Of a stretch of 64,000 nt of DNA, positions 1 to 9,632 are shown one piece after another. Source of the DNA: an uncultured Erythrobacter sp. (GTDB lineage Bacteria; Pseudomonadota; Alphaproteobacteria; Sphingomonadales; Sphingomonadaceae); the NCBI GenBank assembly GCA_947493165.1, contig CANLPY010000001.1:434001-498000 (forward strand). The letters run 5' to 3'. Position 1 is the first letter of the stretch; every line of letters begins with the position of its first letter. A program made the translations under genes and the position numbers. The notes under the pieces were generated by a model. The model did no database searches. It saw nothing but the letters and a program-made list of their open reading frames with translations, and had not been told where the DNA came from.

Positions 1-35
1 CCTGCGAACAGGTAAAAGGCGAGAGTTTGAATCAT
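1..35 (-). CDS. nuoJ: NADH-quinone oxidoreductase subunit J, N-terminal fragment
   Basis: Only the first eleven codons are inside the window (MIQTLAFYLFA); the gene runs off the left edge. It follows nuoI by 27 bases on the same strand. The short hydrophobic start resembles the first helix of NuoJ in other bacteria, and NuoJ is expected next after NuoI. NuoJ is a membrane subunit of the proton-pumping arm of complex I. The assignment rests mostly on operon position because so little sequence is visible. Confidence 0.7.
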   Translation of the reverse strand, partial: MIQTLAFYLFA

Positions 36-62
36 GATCCCCGTGTTCCGTCGGCTGCGCCC

Positions 63-551
63 TTAGCGATAGGGTGCATCGGCTTCAAGATTGGCCGCGA
101 TGGCCCGTTCCCACTTGTCACCATTTGCGAGCAATTTGGCCTTATCATAGAGCAATTCCTCGCGCGTTTCGGTGGCATATTCAAAGTTTGGTCCTTCGAC
201 CACAGCGTCAACTGGGCAGGCTTCTTGGCAGAAGCCGCAATAAATGCATTTGGTCATGTCGATGTCATAACGCGTGGTGCGGCGGCTGCCGTCGTCACGC
301 GGTTCGCTCTCAATCGTGATCGCCTGCGCCGGGCACACGGCCTCGCACAGCTTACACGCGATGCAGCGCTCTTCACCATTGGGATAGCGACGAAGCGCAT
401 GCTCACCGCGAAAACGCGGGCTGAGCGGCGACTTCTCAAACGGATAGTTGATCGTCACTTTGGGCTTGAAGAAATACCTCAAGGTCAGCGCATGCGCCTT
501 CAAAAATTCCCAAAGGGTGAAGGATTTGATGAGTTGTTTTGCGGTGGTCAT
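63..551 (-). CDS. nuoI: NADH-quinone oxidoreductase subunit I
   Basis: This 162-aa subunit carries two [4Fe-4S] clusters (N6a and N6b) that pass electrons from the peripheral arm of complex I toward the quinone site. Two complete eight-iron ferredoxin motifs are visible, [12 protein letters not shown] near residue 62 and [12 protein letters not shown] near residue 101. The length matches alphaproteobacterial NuoI, which has an N-terminal amphipathic stretch before the clusters. The start codon overlaps the nuoH stop in an ATGA arrangement, so translation is probably coupled to nuoH. It is cytoplasmic, attached to the membrane arm. Confidence 0.97.
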   Translation of the reverse strand: MTTAKQLIKSFTLWEFLKAHALTLRYFFKPKVTINYPFEKSPLSPRFRGEHALRRYPNGEERCIACKLCEAVCPAQAITIESEPRDDGSRRTTRYDIDMTKCIYCGFCQEACPVDAVVEGPNFEYATETREELLYDKAKLLANGDKWERAIAANLEADAPYR

Positions 552-1594
552 GAAAAGTGCCCCGTCGCCATAAGATAGCCTGAGATAACCGCTACAAACA
601 GCAGGCTCATCGGCAGGAAGACTTTCCAGCCCAGACGCATCAGCTGGTCATAGCGGTAACGCGGCACAGTCGCCCAGATCCAGCTGAACATGAAGAAGAA
701 CATGAAGGTCTTCAGCAGGAACCACACGATCCCCGGCACATAATACAGCGGTGCCCACTCAATCGGCGGCAACCAACCGCCCATGAACAGCAGCGTGCAC
801 AGCGAGCACATCAGCAGGATATTGGCGTATTCGCCGAGCCAGAACAGCGCGAAGCTCATGGAGCTGTATTCGGTTTGATACCCGGCAACCAGCTCCGATT
901 CCGCCTCGGTCAGGTCGAACGGCGCGCGCGCGGTCTCTGCCAGCGCAGAGATGAAGAACACCACAAACATCGGGAACAGCAGCGGGTTGATAAAGAAGCC
1001 GTTGATCACGCCCAGCCCGTGGCCGCGCTGAGCCTCGACAATACCGGTCATGTTGAATGTGCCAGCATAGAGCACGACGCAGACCAGCACGAAGCCGATC
1101 GAGACCTCGTAAGAAATCATCTGCGCGGCGGCGCGCATGGCGGAGAAGAACGGATATTTGGAGTTCGATGCCCACCCGCTCATTACCACGCCGTAAACGC
1201 CCAGCGAGCTGATCGCGAGAATGTAGAGCAGGCCGACATTTATATCTGCCAGCACCACGCCCGCATCGAACGGGATCACCGCCCATGCGGCGAGCGCCAC
1301 GGTAAAGGTGATAATCGGCGCGAGCAGGAAGATGCCTTTGTTCGCCGCGCTCGGGATGATGGTTTCCTGCAAGAAGACCTTCAGGCCATCGGCGAAGGAT
1401 TGGAGCAGGCCAAACGGGCCGACAACATTGGGCCCGCGCCGCAGCATGATCGCGCCCAGCACCTTGCGATCGACATAGATCACCATCGCGACCGAGAACA
1501 TCACGATCAGCGAGATCGCAAGAATGCCGACGATGGTGGCGGTGAACCACGCAAAATCGTAGCTCATGCCGAGGGATTGGAAGAATTCGGTCAT
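548..1594 (-). CDS. nuoH: NADH-quinone oxidoreductase subunit H
   Basis: NuoH (348 aa) is the multi-helix membrane subunit that forms much of the quinone chamber where the peripheral arm meets the membrane arm. The sequence is almost entirely hydrophobic helices. The family loop [15 protein letters not shown] follows the first helix, and the acidic loop [20 protein letters not shown], characteristic of NuoH/ND1, lies near residue 225. The length is normal. Its ATG overlaps the stop of a 39-aa frame upstream and its stop overlaps the start of nuoI, so it is embedded in a tightly coupled array. Confidence 0.97.
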   Translation of the reverse strand: MTEFFQSLGMSYDFAWFTATIVGILAISLIVMFSVAMVIYVDRKVLGAIMLRRGPNVVGPFGLLQSFADGLKVFLQETIIPSAANKGIFLLAPIITFTVALAAWAVIPFDAGVVLADINVGLLYILAISSLGVYGVVMSGWASNSKYPFFSAMRAAAQMISYEVSIGFVLVCVVLYAGTFNMTGIVEAQRGHGLGVINGFFINPLLFPMFVVFFISALAETARAPFDLTEAESELVAGYQTEYSSMSFALFWLGEYANILLMCSLCTLLFMGGWLPPIEWAPLYYVPGIVWFLLKTFMFFFMFSWIWATVPRYRYDQLMRLGWKVFLPMSLLFVAVISGYLMATGHFS

Positions 1595-1710
1595 TGGTCT
1601 TCGCCTTCACTCTTAGACTTGTCGCCAAAACCGAAAATTTCGTCCGAATAAAAATATACCAGCGCGATAACGAGGCCGATCGGGATCAGAAGAATGGCTT
1701 CCTCGTTCAT
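1591..1710 (-). CDS. 39-aa single-helix membrane protein between nuoG and nuoH
   Basis: A 39-codon frame begins [13 protein letters not shown], has one hydrophobic helix (about residues 5-22), then an acidic, lysine-containing tail ending GEGEDQ-like (KSKSEGEDQ). Its ATG overlaps the nuoG stop (ATGA) and its TGA overlaps the nuoH ATG (ATGA). A GGAGG-type ribosome binding site inside the last nuoG codons precedes it. Overlap at both ends and a good ribosome site argue that it is translated. I do not recognise a family. By location it could be a small accessory subunit or assembly factor of complex I. It is too short for most automatic gene callers. Confidence 0.72.
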   Translation of the reverse strand: MNEEAILLIPIGLVIALVYFYSDEIFGFGDKSKSEGEDQ

Positions 1711-3737
1711 TCCGCCGCCTCCCGCACATCATCACCGTGGAGCAGTTCCGCTGAGCATTGCTGCATCACTTCGCTCGCCCGCGCGATGGGGTTGGTGAGG
1801 TAGAAATCGGCAATCGGATAGCTCTCGATCAGGCCTTCTGCCTTTGCTTTGCTGTCCGCTTTCGGAAGAGCGCCGTAATCTGCAAGGCCCTCTTCGCCCA
1901 GCGCCGGCACTTCCGCGATCATCTTGGCTTGCAGCTCTGCAAAGCTGTCAAACCCGACATTCACCTTCAGAGCGTCAGCCAAAGCGCGCAGGATCGTCCA
2001 ATCCTCGCGGGCATCACCCGGCGCAAACACAGCCTTTTCGGCGAATTGTACGCGGCCTTCTGTGTTCACATAGGTTCCGGCCTTTTCCGCATAGCTCGCA
2101 GCGGGCAGGATGATGTCCGCCATGTGCGCGCCTTTGTCGCCGTGATGGCCGATATAGACCTTAAGGCTGTCCGCGAACGGCTCGTGGTTCATCTCATCCG
2201 CGCCGAGCGACAGCACCACTTTGGGTGCCGCCTTCGCGATGTCCGCCATGCCGCCCGGCACAGTGAAATCGAGCATCAAAGAGCCCATGCGCGCGGCCGA
2301 CATGTGCAGCACGTTGAAGCCGTTCCAATCGTCCGTGACGAGTTTGAACTTATCGACCAGTTTCAGCGCAGGAGCCAAGGCCCCTTTCGCCAAAGGCGCG
2401 CCGCCCAGGATTACCGCCGGGCGCTCCGCCGCCTTCATCGCGTCGCCCAAAGCCTTGGGGATCCGGTTCAGCACAGACAGATCGCTGCCCAGGAAGGTCG
2501 CCGGATAGGTCGTTTCCCATTCTGGGCCGATCACATAGACCTTGGCCCCGCCCTTCACTGCCTTGCGCAGGCGAGCGTTGAGCAAAGCTGCTTCCCAGCG
2601 GACATGGCTGCCCACGATCAGGATGCAATCTGCGGTCTCGATCCCGGCCAGGGTCGAGTTGAAATTGACCGCCGCGATGTTTGACACATCATAGGTCATG
2701 CCGGTCTGGCGAGCTTCGGTTAGGTCCGATCCGCTCGCCTTCAGCAGCGCCTTGGCCGCGAACATGGTTTCGCAATCGACCATATCGCCCGCAACCGCCG
2801 CGATGCTGCTGGGTGCACCTTTGAGCTGCTTGGCGATGGCCTTAAACGCCTCGTCCCAGCTTGCCTCGGCCAGCTTGCCCTTTGGACCTTTGTGTTTGCG
2901 CATGAATACCTTGTCGAGGCGGCGCTTGATCAGGCCATCGACCTGATAGCGGCCCTTATCCGATAGCCATTCTTCATTGACGTCATCATTGACGCGCGGC
3001 AGCGCCCGCATGACTTCGCGGCCCTTGGAATGCAGCGAGATGTTGGCGCCAATTGCGTCCGACACATCAATGCTCAGCGTACGCTTCAATTCCCACGGAC
3101 GGGCCTCAAACGCATAGGGGCGCGACGTGAGAGCGCCGACCGGGCATAGGTCGATGACATTCGCGCTCAGCTCGTGGCTGGCGGCCTGCTCCAGATAGGT
3201 CGTGATCTGCATGTCCTCGCCGCGGTACAGCGCGCCGATCTCGTCCACGCCTGCGATCTCTTCAGAGAAGCGCACGCAGCGGGTGCAGTGAATGCAGCGG
3301 GTCATGATCGTCTTGATCAGCGGGCCCATATATTTCTCGGTTACGGCGCGCTTGTTTTCACGCTCGTATCGCGAGCCGCCGCGTCCGTATGCAACCGCTT
3401 GGTCTTGCAAGTCGCACTCGCCGCCCTGATCGCAAATCGGGCAATCGAGCGGGTGGTTGATGAGCAGAAACTCCATCACCCCTTCGCGCGCCTTCTTGAC
3501 CATCGGCGTGTCGGTGCGGATTTCCTGCCCTTCGCTGGTCGGGAGCGCGCAGGACGCCTGAGGCTTTGGTGGCCCCGGCTTCACTTCGACCAGACACATG
3601 CGGCAATTGCCGGCAATGCTCAGGCGCTCGTGATAGCAGAAACGCGGAATTTCCTTACCGGCAAGCTCCGCCGCCTGAAGGACAGTCGCGCCCTCTGGGA
3701 CTTCGATTTCTTCGCCGTCTACGGTTACCTTAGGCAT
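1707..3737 (-). CDS. nuoG: NADH-quinone oxidoreductase subunit G
   Basis: NuoG (676 aa) is the largest peripheral-arm subunit and carries the N1b [2Fe-2S] and the N4/N5 [4Fe-4S] clusters. Visible motifs in order are a [2Fe-2S] ferredoxin domain with CYHERLSIAGNCRMC (about residues 34-48), the His-Cys cluster segment HPLDCPICDQGGECDLQD (about 96-113), a CIHCTRCVRF motif (about 147) and a CPVGAL motif (about 198). A molybdopterin-oxidoreductase-like domain without an obvious active site follows. Length and order match alphaproteobacterial NuoG. The start codon lies within the last bases of an upstream 71-aa frame. Confidence 0.97.
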   Translation of the reverse strand: MPKVTVDGEEIEVPEGATVLQAAELAGKEIPRFCYHERLSIAGNCRMCLVEVKPGPPKPQASCALPTSEGQEIRTDTPMVKKAREGVMEFLLINHPLDCPICDQGGECDLQDQAVAYGRGGSRYERENKRAVTEKYMGPLIKTIMTRCIHCTRCVRFSEEIAGVDEIGALYRGEDMQITTYLEQAASHELSANVIDLCPVGALTSRPYAFEARPWELKRTLSIDVSDAIGANISLHSKGREVMRALPRVNDDVNEEWLSDKGRYQVDGLIKRRLDKVFMRKHKGPKGKLAEASWDEAFKAIAKQLKGAPSSIAAVAGDMVDCETMFAAKALLKASGSDLTEARQTGMTYDVSNIAAVNFNSTLAGIETADCILIVGSHVRWEAALLNARLRKAVKGGAKVYVIGPEWETTYPATFLGSDLSVLNRIPKALGDAMKAAERPAVILGGAPLAKGALAPALKLVDKFKLVTDDWNGFNVLHMSAARMGSLMLDFTVPGGMADIAKAAPKVVLSLGADEMNHEPFADSLKVYIGHHGDKGAHMADIILPAASYAEKAGTYVNTEGRVQFAEKAVFAPGDAREDWTILRALADALKVNVGFDSFAELQAKMIAEVPALGEEGLADYGALPKADSKAKAEGLIESYPIADFYLTNPIARASEVMQQCSAELLHGDDVREAAE

Positions 3738-3945
3738 GGCGATTACTCTCAGCGGGATGACCGGCTTTAACGATTACAAAAGCGGTCACAGAAAGAGCCA
3801 TCATTACAACGGGTGGCAAGCCATAGCTGAGCAAACCTTCGGCACCAGAAGCGAACTCCGCAAAGCGGTCGGTTGCCAGCAGAGCAGCACTTCCAGCCGC
3901 TAGACCGCTGATTGAATAACCAGTTCTTTTTTTAAGATGGCTCAC
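3730..3945 (-). CDS. 71-aa small membrane protein between nuoF and nuoG
   Basis: The GTG start overlaps the nuoF stop (GTGA) and the frame ends eight bases inside nuoG. The protein begins [11 protein letters not shown], has a mildly hydrophobic alanine-rich stretch at about residues 12-24 and a clear transmembrane helix at about 43-61 ([16 protein letters not shown]), and ends in a short polar tail. A much longer upstream-extended frame exists but only reads nuoF in the wrong phase, so the GTG is preferred. I do not recognise a family. Position and coupling suggest a role with complex I; a spacer with no function cannot be excluded. Confidence 0.65.
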   Translation of the reverse strand: MSHLKKRTGYSISGLAAGSAALLATDRFAEFASGAEGLLSYGLPPVVMMALSVTAFVIVKAGHPAESNRHA

Positions 3946-5234
3946 TCCGCCGCCTCCGCGAATTGTGCGTTGTGTTCGTGAATGCGCTTTTCCAACTCTG
4001 GGCGGAAGTGACGGATCAGGCCTTGGATCGGCCAGGCCGCCGCATCGCCCAGCGCGCAGATCGTGTGGCCTTCCACCTGCTTGGTCACCTCTTGCAGCAT
4101 ATCGATTTCTTCGATCGCTGCATCGCCGGTGCGCAGGCGCTCCATCATACGCCACATCCAGCCAGTGCCCTCGCGGCACGGCGTGCATTGGCCGCAGCTC
4201 TCGTGCTTGTAGAAATAGCTGAGACGCGAGATCGCGCGGACGATATCGGTGCTCTTGTCCATCACGATCACCGCCGCCGTGCCCAGACCCGAGCCAAGTT
4301 CTTTCAGCCCATCAAAATCCATCGGTGCGCTGCGAATTTGCTCCGCTGGTACAAGAGGAACGGATGAGCCACCCGGGATCACCGCGAGCAAATTATCCCA
4401 ACCGCCCGTGATGCCGCCGCAATGCTTCTCGATCAGCTCCTCAAACGGGATGCTCATTTCTTCTTCGACGACGCATGGCCGCTCCACATGGCCACTGATC
4501 TGGAACAGCTTGGTGCCGTGATTGTTCTCACGCCCAAAAGAATTGAACCACGATGCCCCGCGCCGCAGGATCGTCGGCACAACCGCGATGCTTTCAACAT
4601 TGTTGACCGTGGTGGGGCAGCCATAAAGACCCGCGCCCGCCGGGAAAGGAGGCTTCAGCCGGGGCTGACCCTTCTTGCCTTCAAGGCTTTCGATCATCGC
4701 GGTTTCTTCGCCGCAGATATATGCGCCTGCGCCGCGGTGCATGAACACGTCAAAATCATAGCCTGAACCGCTGGCGTTCTTGCCGATTAGACCTGCATCG
4801 TATGCTTCATCAATCGCCTTTTGCAGCGTTTCTGCCTCGCGAATGTATTCGCCGCGAATGTAGATGTAAGCAGCTCGCGCTCGCATGGCGAAGCCAGCAA
4901 TCAGCGCGCCTTCGATCAGCTTGTGCGGATCATGGCGGATAATCTCGCGGTCTTTGCAACTGCCCGGCTCAGATTCGTCAGCATTGATGACGAGGAAACT
5001 TGGACGCCCGTCTTTGCTTTCTTTCGGCATGAATGACCATTTGAGGCCGGTAGGGAACCCCGCCCCGCCCCGTCCGCGCAGGCCCGACTCTTTCATTTCG
5101 TCTATGATCGCATCGTTGCCGCGCTGGATCAGCGCCTTCGTGTTGTCCCAATCGCCGCGCTTTTGCGCCGCCTTCAGGCCCCAATCTTGAAAGCCATAGA
5201 CGTTGGTAAAGATGCGGTCCTTATCAGCGAGCAT
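3942..5234 (-). CDS. nuoF: NADH-quinone oxidoreductase subunit F
   Basis: NuoF (430 aa) binds NADH and FMN and holds cluster N3, so it is the electron entry point of complex I. Visible are the FMN/NADH site [15 protein letters not shown], the [15 protein letters not shown] segment and the [4Fe-4S] motif [16 protein letters not shown]. The start at MLADKDRIF was chosen over a longer frame because an AAGGA site sits eight bases upstream and family members start here. This start overlaps the preceding 60-aa frame by 11 bases. The stop overlaps the GTG of the next small frame. Confidence 0.97.
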   Translation of the reverse strand: MLADKDRIFTNVYGFQDWGLKAAQKRGDWDNTKALIQRGNDAIIDEMKESGLRGRGGAGFPTGLKWSFMPKESKDGRPSFLVINADESEPGSCKDREIIRHDPHKLIEGALIAGFAMRARAAYIYIRGEYIREAETLQKAIDEAYDAGLIGKNASGSGYDFDVFMHRGAGAYICGEETAMIESLEGKKGQPRLKPPFPAGAGLYGCPTTVNNVESIAVVPTILRRGASWFNSFGRENNHGTKLFQISGHVERPCVVEEEMSIPFEELIEKHCGGITGGWDNLLAVIPGGSSVPLVPAEQIRSAPMDFDGLKELGSGLGTAAVIVMDKSTDIVRAISRLSYFYKHESCGQCTPCREGTGWMWRMMERLRTGDAAIEEIDMLQEVTKQVEGHTICALGDAAAWPIQGLIRHFRPELEKRIHEHNAQFAEAAE

Positions 5235-5406
5235 TGCCGCCATCCTTTTTCGCAAGTTTGAGTTGTCGCAATGCCAGCATTTGAAATGCAAGGCCTGCTG
5301 CCATCAACACGATGCCGACTGTGCGTTCGCCTGTGGCAGACAGGTAAGCGCCTGCACCAAAGCCAAAGAGTCCCGCGAAGGCGAAAGCTATCACAGCACC
5401 GTTCAT
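5224..5406 (-). CDS. 60-aa two-helix membrane protein between nuoE and nuoF
   Basis: The ATG overlaps the nuoE stop (TGATG) and the frame ends inside the nuoF start region. The protein has two hydrophobic helices, about residues 3-22 (glycine/alanine/phenylalanine rich) and about 30-47, joined by a short polar turn (SATGERT). It ends in a basic tail ([14 protein letters not shown]) that would stay in the cytoplasm under the positive-inside rule. I do not recognise the family. Overlap with core subunits at both ends makes co-expression with complex I very likely. A role as accessory subunit or assembly factor is inference. Confidence 0.75.
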   Translation of the reverse strand: MNGAVIAFAFAGLFGFGAGAYLSATGERTVGIVLMAAGLAFQMLALRQLKLAKKDGGNAR

Positions 5407-6074
5407 CACCAATCACCCCGGTAATCGTGGTTTGCATCGACCATATCGGTAAGGTTGCTCAGCGCATTTGCAGGCTCTGACGTGTGACGGCCCGGCTCCT
5501 GCGTGCCCGTCTTGGGCTGCTCACCATTAGCGAGCGCATCCAGCACAGCGTCGAGCCGCTCTGGCGTCAAATCTTCGTAATTGTCATCGTTAATCTGGAC
5601 CATTGGCGCGGTGGCGCAATTGCCCATGCATTCCACTTCGGTGAGGGTCCAAAGGCCGTCTTCGGAGACTTCGCCCTTGGCCATGCCGCGCTTCTTGCAG
5701 GCAGAAATGATGTCGTCCGACCCGCGCAGCATGCACGGCGTCGTGCCGCAAACCTGTACGTGGTATTTTCCAACCGGCTTCATGTTGTACATGAAATAGA
5801 ATGTCGCGACCTCGAGCACGCGGATCACCGGCACGTCGATATATTTCGCGACATATTCGATCACGGGCAGCGGCAACCACCCTTGCGTCTCAGTCTCCTC
5901 GCCAACCTGACGCTGAGCCAGATCGAGCAGCGGCATCACCGCCGATTTTTGCCGCCCATCGGGGTATTTGGCGATGTGGTAATCCGCCTTTTTGCGGTTC
6001 TCTTTCGTCCATTCGAAAGAGCCCCAGCGTGCGCGGAGTTCCGGCGTATCAGGTGCGGGTGTACGATCAGCCAT
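5406..6074 (-). CDS. nuoE: NADH-quinone oxidoreductase subunit E
   Basis: NuoE (222 aa) is the thioredoxin-fold subunit carrying the N1a [2Fe-2S] cluster beside NuoF. The four cysteine ligands are visible as CGTTPC (about residue 105) and CMGNC (about 145). A polar tail of about 50 residues follows the domain and ends in GDW; tails of this sort occur in alphaproteobacteria. The start at MADRTPAP is preferred over one five codons earlier because GGAG lies nine bases upstream. The start lies within the last bases of a 162-aa exported-protein gene. Confidence 0.96.
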   Translation of the reverse strand: MADRTPAPDTPELRARWGSFEWTKENRKKADYHIAKYPDGRQKSAVMPLLDLAQRQVGEETETQGWLPLPVIEYVAKYIDVPVIRVLEVATFYFMYNMKPVGKYHVQVCGTTPCMLRGSDDIISACKKRGMAKGEVSEDGLWTLTEVECMGNCATAPMVQINDDNYEDLTPERLDAVLDALANGEQPKTGTQEPGRHTSEPANALSNLTDMVDANHDYRGDW

Positions 6075-6555
6075 TGTCTGATGCTCCAAACTTGTGCTGC
6101 GACGGCCTTATTTCGGCCAGATAGTCCACGCGCACCAACTTCGAACCCTTAAACTTGTAACTCACGAGCTTGTGAGGAAATTCAGGATGAAAGGCAGTAC
6201 CCCGCCGATAGGGGAACCAGAATTCGCGAACCAAAATTCGGTCGCCGCTTTGGAAGAAAAAAGCTTCACGGCTCATGCTAGTGCGTTCTACTCTGTTCTT
6301 GACCGCCATCGCATTGAGCCATCCCAGCCATTCTTCGCGCGTCTCAAACCGTCGCTGACCCTCAAAGAAAACCTCAACATCTACCGCAACCATCTCTCGC
6401 AAGCGGTCGAGCTCCTGCTCCGGAAAGCCGTTAGGCAATGCGGAAAAGAACTCGTTGTAGAATGCCTCTTCTTCGGGAATCAGCGGCGGGGGAGGCGCAG
6501 CACTTATCGAAACGGCAGAAGCAGTAACCAATAGGAGAGCAAGGGCATATCTCAC
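6067..6555 (-). CDS. 162-aa exported protein inside the nuo operon
   Basis: The frame starts with an ATGA overlap on nuoD and ends just inside nuoE. Residues 1-20 form a signal peptide ([20 protein letters not shown]) with a probable cleavage after SAA. The mature part (about 140 aa) mixes helical and strand-like segments with many aromatic residues, and could be an NTF2/SnoaL-like alpha+beta barrel. That fold guess rests on pattern only. No catalytic motif is evident. It is unusual for an exported protein to sit between the genes for two cytoplasm-facing subunits of complex I. The function is unknown. Confidence 0.85.
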   Translation of the reverse strand: MRYALALLLVTASAVSISAAPPPPLIPEEEAFYNEFFSALPNGFPEQELDRLREMVAVDVEVFFEGQRRFETREEWLGWLNAMAVKNRVERTSMSREAFFFQSGDRILVREFWFPYRRGTAFHPEFPHKLVSYKFKGSKLVRVDYLAEIRPSQHKFGASDNG

Positions 6556-7763
6556 CGGTCACACTCCCCGAACACCACATCGATCGCGCCTAGGATAGCG
6601 GTCGCGTCGGGCAGCATGTGGCCTTTGCTCATCATATCCATCGCTTGAAGGTGGCTGAACGCGGTTGGACGGATTTTGCAGCGGTATGGTTTGTTACTGC
6701 CATCGCTCACCAGATAGACGCCAAACTCGCCCTTCGGGCTTTCGGTCGCGACGTAAACTTCGCCCTCCGGTACGTGAAAACCCTCTGTGTAGAGCTTAAA
6801 GTGATGGATCAGGCTTTCCATCGACTGCTTCATTTCGCCGCGCGATGGCGGTGAGACTTTGCCGTCCGTGCTTGCAATTGGCCCTTCAGGCATATCGCGC
6901 AGGCATTGTTTTATGATCTTGGCGCTTTCGTAAACTTCCTTCACGCGCACCATGAACCGGTCATAGCAATCGGAATTGGTGCCCACCGGAATGTCGAACT
7001 CCATCCGATCATAGACATCGTACGGCTGCGACTTGCGCAGGTCCCACGGAATGCCAGCGGCGCGGATCATTGGGCCGGAAAAGCCCCACGCAATCGCATC
7101 ATCGCGGCTGACCACGGCGATATCGACATTCCGCTGTTTGAAGATGCGGTTGTCTATCACCAGGCTCATCGCGTCGCCGAACAATTGCGGCAGGCGGTTA
7201 TCGAGCCAGTTGCCGATATCAACCAGTAGCTTTTCAGGGACATCCTGATGAACGCCGCCTGGGCGATACCATGCAGAGTGCATGCGCGCGCCCGATGCTC
7301 GTTCGAAGAAGTTGAGGCAATCCTCGCGGATTTCGAACACCCACAGGTTCGGCGTCATCGCGCCGACATCCATCACATGCGCGCCGATGTTGAGCATGTG
7401 GTTGCAGATGCGGGTCAGCTCCGCGAACATTACGCGCAGATATTGCGCGCGTTCAGGCACTTCGAGATTGAGCAGTTTCTCAATCGCGAGAACATAGGAA
7501 TGCTCTTGGCAAAGCGGGGAGCAATAATCGAGCCGGTCAAAATATGGCAGCGCCTGCAGATATGTCTTTTGCTCGATCAGTTTTTCGGTGCCGCGGTGGA
7601 GCAAGCCCACATGCGGGTCGACCCGCTCGATCACTTCGCCATCCAGCTCCATAATCATGCGGAGTACGCCGTGCGCCGCCGGATGCTGAGGCCCGAAATT
7701 GATCGTGTAATTCTGGATCACATCGCCGGTGGTGGTGGGCGATTCTTCGATTTGCATGCTCAT
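6552..7763 (-). CDS. nuoD: NADH-quinone oxidoreductase subunit D
   Basis: NuoD (403 aa) is the 49-kDa subunit lining the quinone-binding pocket. The N-terminal [17 protein letters not shown] segment and the [14 protein letters not shown] helix contain the conserved His and Tyr-region residues of this hydrogenase-related fold. The C-terminal DVVFGECDR is the standard family ending. A GGAGGCGAG ribosome site precedes the chosen ATG. It overlaps nuoC by four bases. NuoC and NuoD are separate genes here, unlike the fused nuoCD of Escherichia coli. Confidence 0.97.
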   Translation of the reverse strand: MSMQIEESPTTTGDVIQNYTINFGPQHPAAHGVLRMIMELDGEVIERVDPHVGLLHRGTEKLIEQKTYLQALPYFDRLDYCSPLCQEHSYVLAIEKLLNLEVPERAQYLRVMFAELTRICNHMLNIGAHVMDVGAMTPNLWVFEIREDCLNFFERASGARMHSAWYRPGGVHQDVPEKLLVDIGNWLDNRLPQLFGDAMSLVIDNRIFKQRNVDIAVVSRDDAIAWGFSGPMIRAAGIPWDLRKSQPYDVYDRMEFDIPVGTNSDCYDRFMVRVKEVYESAKIIKQCLRDMPEGPIASTDGKVSPPSRGEMKQSMESLIHHFKLYTEGFHVPEGEVYVATESPKGEFGVYLVSDGSNKPYRCKIRPTAFSHLQAMDMMSKGHMLPDATAILGAIDVVFGECDR

Positions 7764-8395
7764 TTCTCGCCTCCTTCCTCATCGGCTTTTTCATCGCCCG
7801 GAAGGACATAGTCGGAGCCTTCCCAAGGGGATAAGAAGTCGAAGGTGCGCATATCCTGCGGCAGCTTCACCGGCTCGTAAACGACGCGCTTTTCGTCTTC
7901 GGAATAGCGCAGCTCGGTATAGCCGGTCATCGGGAAGTCTTTGCGGAAAGGGTGCCCTTCAAAGCCATAATCGGTGAGGATACGGCGCAGATCTGGGTTG
8001 CCCGCAAACTTCACACCATACAGGTCGAACACTTCGCGCTCGAGCCAACCCGCATTGGGCCACAGGTCAGTGATTGTTGGCACAGGCGTAGCTTCATCGG
8101 TCGAGCATTTGACCATGATCCGGTGGTTCTTGGTCAGCGAGAGCAGCATGTAGACGACCTCGAAGCGTTCAGCCCGCTCGGGATAGTCGACGCCGGCGAT
8201 CTCCATCATCTGCTGGTATTCGTGATCATCGCGCAGCGTTTTGAGTGTATCATTGATGCTATCGCGCTTGACCGTGATCAGGATTTCACCGTGCTTTTCT
8301 TCGGAGGCGATGACTTGCTCGCCAAGCGCCTTGCTCAGCACATCGAGCACACCTTCGTTCGAGGCGATTTTGGGGGCGGAATGGAGGACGGTCAT
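7760..8395 (-). CDS. nuoC: NADH-quinone oxidoreductase subunit C
   Basis: NuoC (211 aa) is the 30-kDa peripheral-arm subunit that packs against NuoD; it has no cofactor. The family signature [18 protein letters not shown] is visible near residue 112 and is followed by [12 protein letters not shown]. The length is normal for the unfused form. The start overlaps an upstream 214-aa exported-protein gene (ATGA) and the stop overlaps nuoD. It acts in the cytoplasm as part of the quinone-reducing module. Confidence 0.96.
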   Translation of the reverse strand: MTVLHSAPKIASNEGVLDVLSKALGEQVIASEEKHGEILITVKRDSINDTLKTLRDDHEYQQMMEIAGVDYPERAERFEVVYMLLSLTKNHRIMVKCSTDEATPVPTITDLWPNAGWLEREVFDLYGVKFAGNPDLRRILTDYGFEGHPFRKDFPMTGYTELRYSEDEKRVVYEPVKLPQDMRTFDFLSPWEGSDYVLPGDEKADEEGGEK

Positions 8396-9036
8396 TCGAC
8401 AAACTCCAGCGAATTAAAGAACCGCTCGATCATGGCATCACCCTCTTCGCGGCTGACTTCGAGCTGCTTGCGAATATCGCCGATGATCATGAGCACTCCG
8501 AACTGCGACACCTCGATAATGGCGACTTTGGAATAGCCCACCGGTTTCTCGATCGTGTTCACGATTGCACGGCGGCCGGCAATCGCGGTTTGAGGAATTT
8601 CCTCTCGATCCGAGATATTCTTCATCATCGCAGAAAAAAGATCGGGCTCGCCTTGGAGAAGCTCATCCACTTCTGCAGGTCTGGGGCCATCGGGCAATTC
8701 CGCGAAGCCTATCAACGTGGCAATGAAACCGGAGGATGCCTTCATGCAGGCCCGCGTTGCTCCCGCCTGAAATTGACCAGGTGTCATCGCAAGCAAGCGA
8801 CCACCTGCATCAGCTTCCTTGGCGTTGCATGGGATTTCGACAGAATACACACCAATTCTCGGCTCGAGCCGCTGCCAATTCCAGTCGGATGGGGGCGCTG
8901 AACAGCTCTCGCCAACGAAGGTGCAGATCGAACTGGTATCTTCGGCAGCAGGCTTTGCATCCTGCGCAAGAGCAGGAGTGCCCAGTGCAAAAAGGCCAGC
9001 CAATGCGACAACAAAGGAAATTTCGAGACCCCTCAT
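8392..9036 (-). CDS. 214-aa exported protein between nuoB and nuoC
   Basis: The gene overlaps nuoB and nuoC by four bases at each end. Residues 1-24 form a signal peptide (cleavage expected after ALA, before QDAKPAAED). The mature region has three cysteines early on (CTFVGESC and PCNAKEAD) and another in RACMKASSG, so disulfides in the periplasm are plausible. The C-terminal half alternates hydrophobic strands and a helix. I do not recognise the family. Its place between two core genes of the quinone module means it must be made in step with complex I. A specific role is not shown. Confidence 0.87.
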   Translation of the reverse strand: MRGLEISFVVALAGLFALGTPALAQDAKPAAEDTSSICTFVGESCSAPPSDWNWQRLEPRIGVYSVEIPCNAKEADAGGRLLAMTPGQFQAGATRACMKASSGFIATLIGFAELPDGPRPAEVDELLQGEPDLFSAMMKNISDREEIPQTAIAGRRAIVNTIEKPVGYSKVAIIEVSQFGVLMIIGDIRKQLEVSREEGDAMIERFFNSLEFVE

Positions 9037-9632
9037 CGCTCAATCGTCCCGACCCGGCGGATTTTGCGCTGCAATTGCATCACGCCATAAAGCAGCGCTT
9101 CGGCAGTCGGAGGACAACCGGGCACATAAATATCAACCGGGACAATCCGGTCGCATCCGCGCACGACGCTGTATGAATAGTGGTAATAGCCGCCGCCATT
9201 GGCGCAGCTGCCCATCGAAATGACGTACTTCGGGTCGGACATCTGGTCATAGACCTTGCGCAGGGCTGGCGCCATCTTGTTGCACAGAGTTCCTGCGACG
9301 ATCATCACGTCTGATTGGCGCGGGGAAGCGCGCGGGGCGATGCCGAACCGCTCCATATCATAGCGCGGCATGTTCACATGGATCATCTCCACTGCGCAGC
9401 ACGCTAGGCCGAATGTCATCCACCACAATGAGCCAGTGCGCGCCCATTGGAACAGGTCTTCGGTCGATGTGACCAGAAAACCCTTGTCGTTCACCTCGGT
9501 CTGCATGGCGTTGAAATAGTCAGCGTCAGGCTGACGCACTTCGCCGCCTTGCGCAGTCGGCAGACCGTTCATCGGCTTGCCAGCGGCGTCCAGGATCGGG
9601 CGACCCGGGGTGATGTTTGCTGAAGTGCTCAT
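9033..9632 (-). CDS. nuoB: NADH-quinone oxidoreductase subunit B
   Basis: NuoB (199 aa) carries cluster N2, the last iron-sulfur cluster before quinone. The tandem cysteines of [12 protein letters not shown] and the later cysteines in GSCANGGG and [14 protein letters not shown] are all present. The start at [10 protein letters not shown] was chosen because it overlaps the nuoA stop (ATGA) and the longer frame upstream only reads nuoA in another phase. The first 45 residues are a polar extension before the conserved core. Confidence 0.96.
   Translation of the reverse strand: MSTSANITPGRPILDAAGKPMNGLPTAQGGEVRQPDADYFNAMQTEVNDKGFLVTSTEDLFQWARTGSLWWMTFGLACCAVEMIHVNMPRYDMERFGIAPRASPRQSDVMIVAGTLCNKMAPALRKVYDQMSDPKYVISMGSCANGGGYYHYSYSVVRGCDRIVPVDIYVPGCPPTAEALLYGVMQLQRKIRRVGTIER

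Noticed and set aside
875..1651. 258-codon plus-strand frame opposite nuoH
   Set aside because: It is the reverse complement of a well-supported membrane protein and has the Gln/Asp/His/Arg-rich composition typical of antisense frames in GC-rich genes.
1758..2684. 308-codon plus-strand frame opposite nuoG
   Set aside because: Antisense shadow of nuoG with no domain and no ribosome site.
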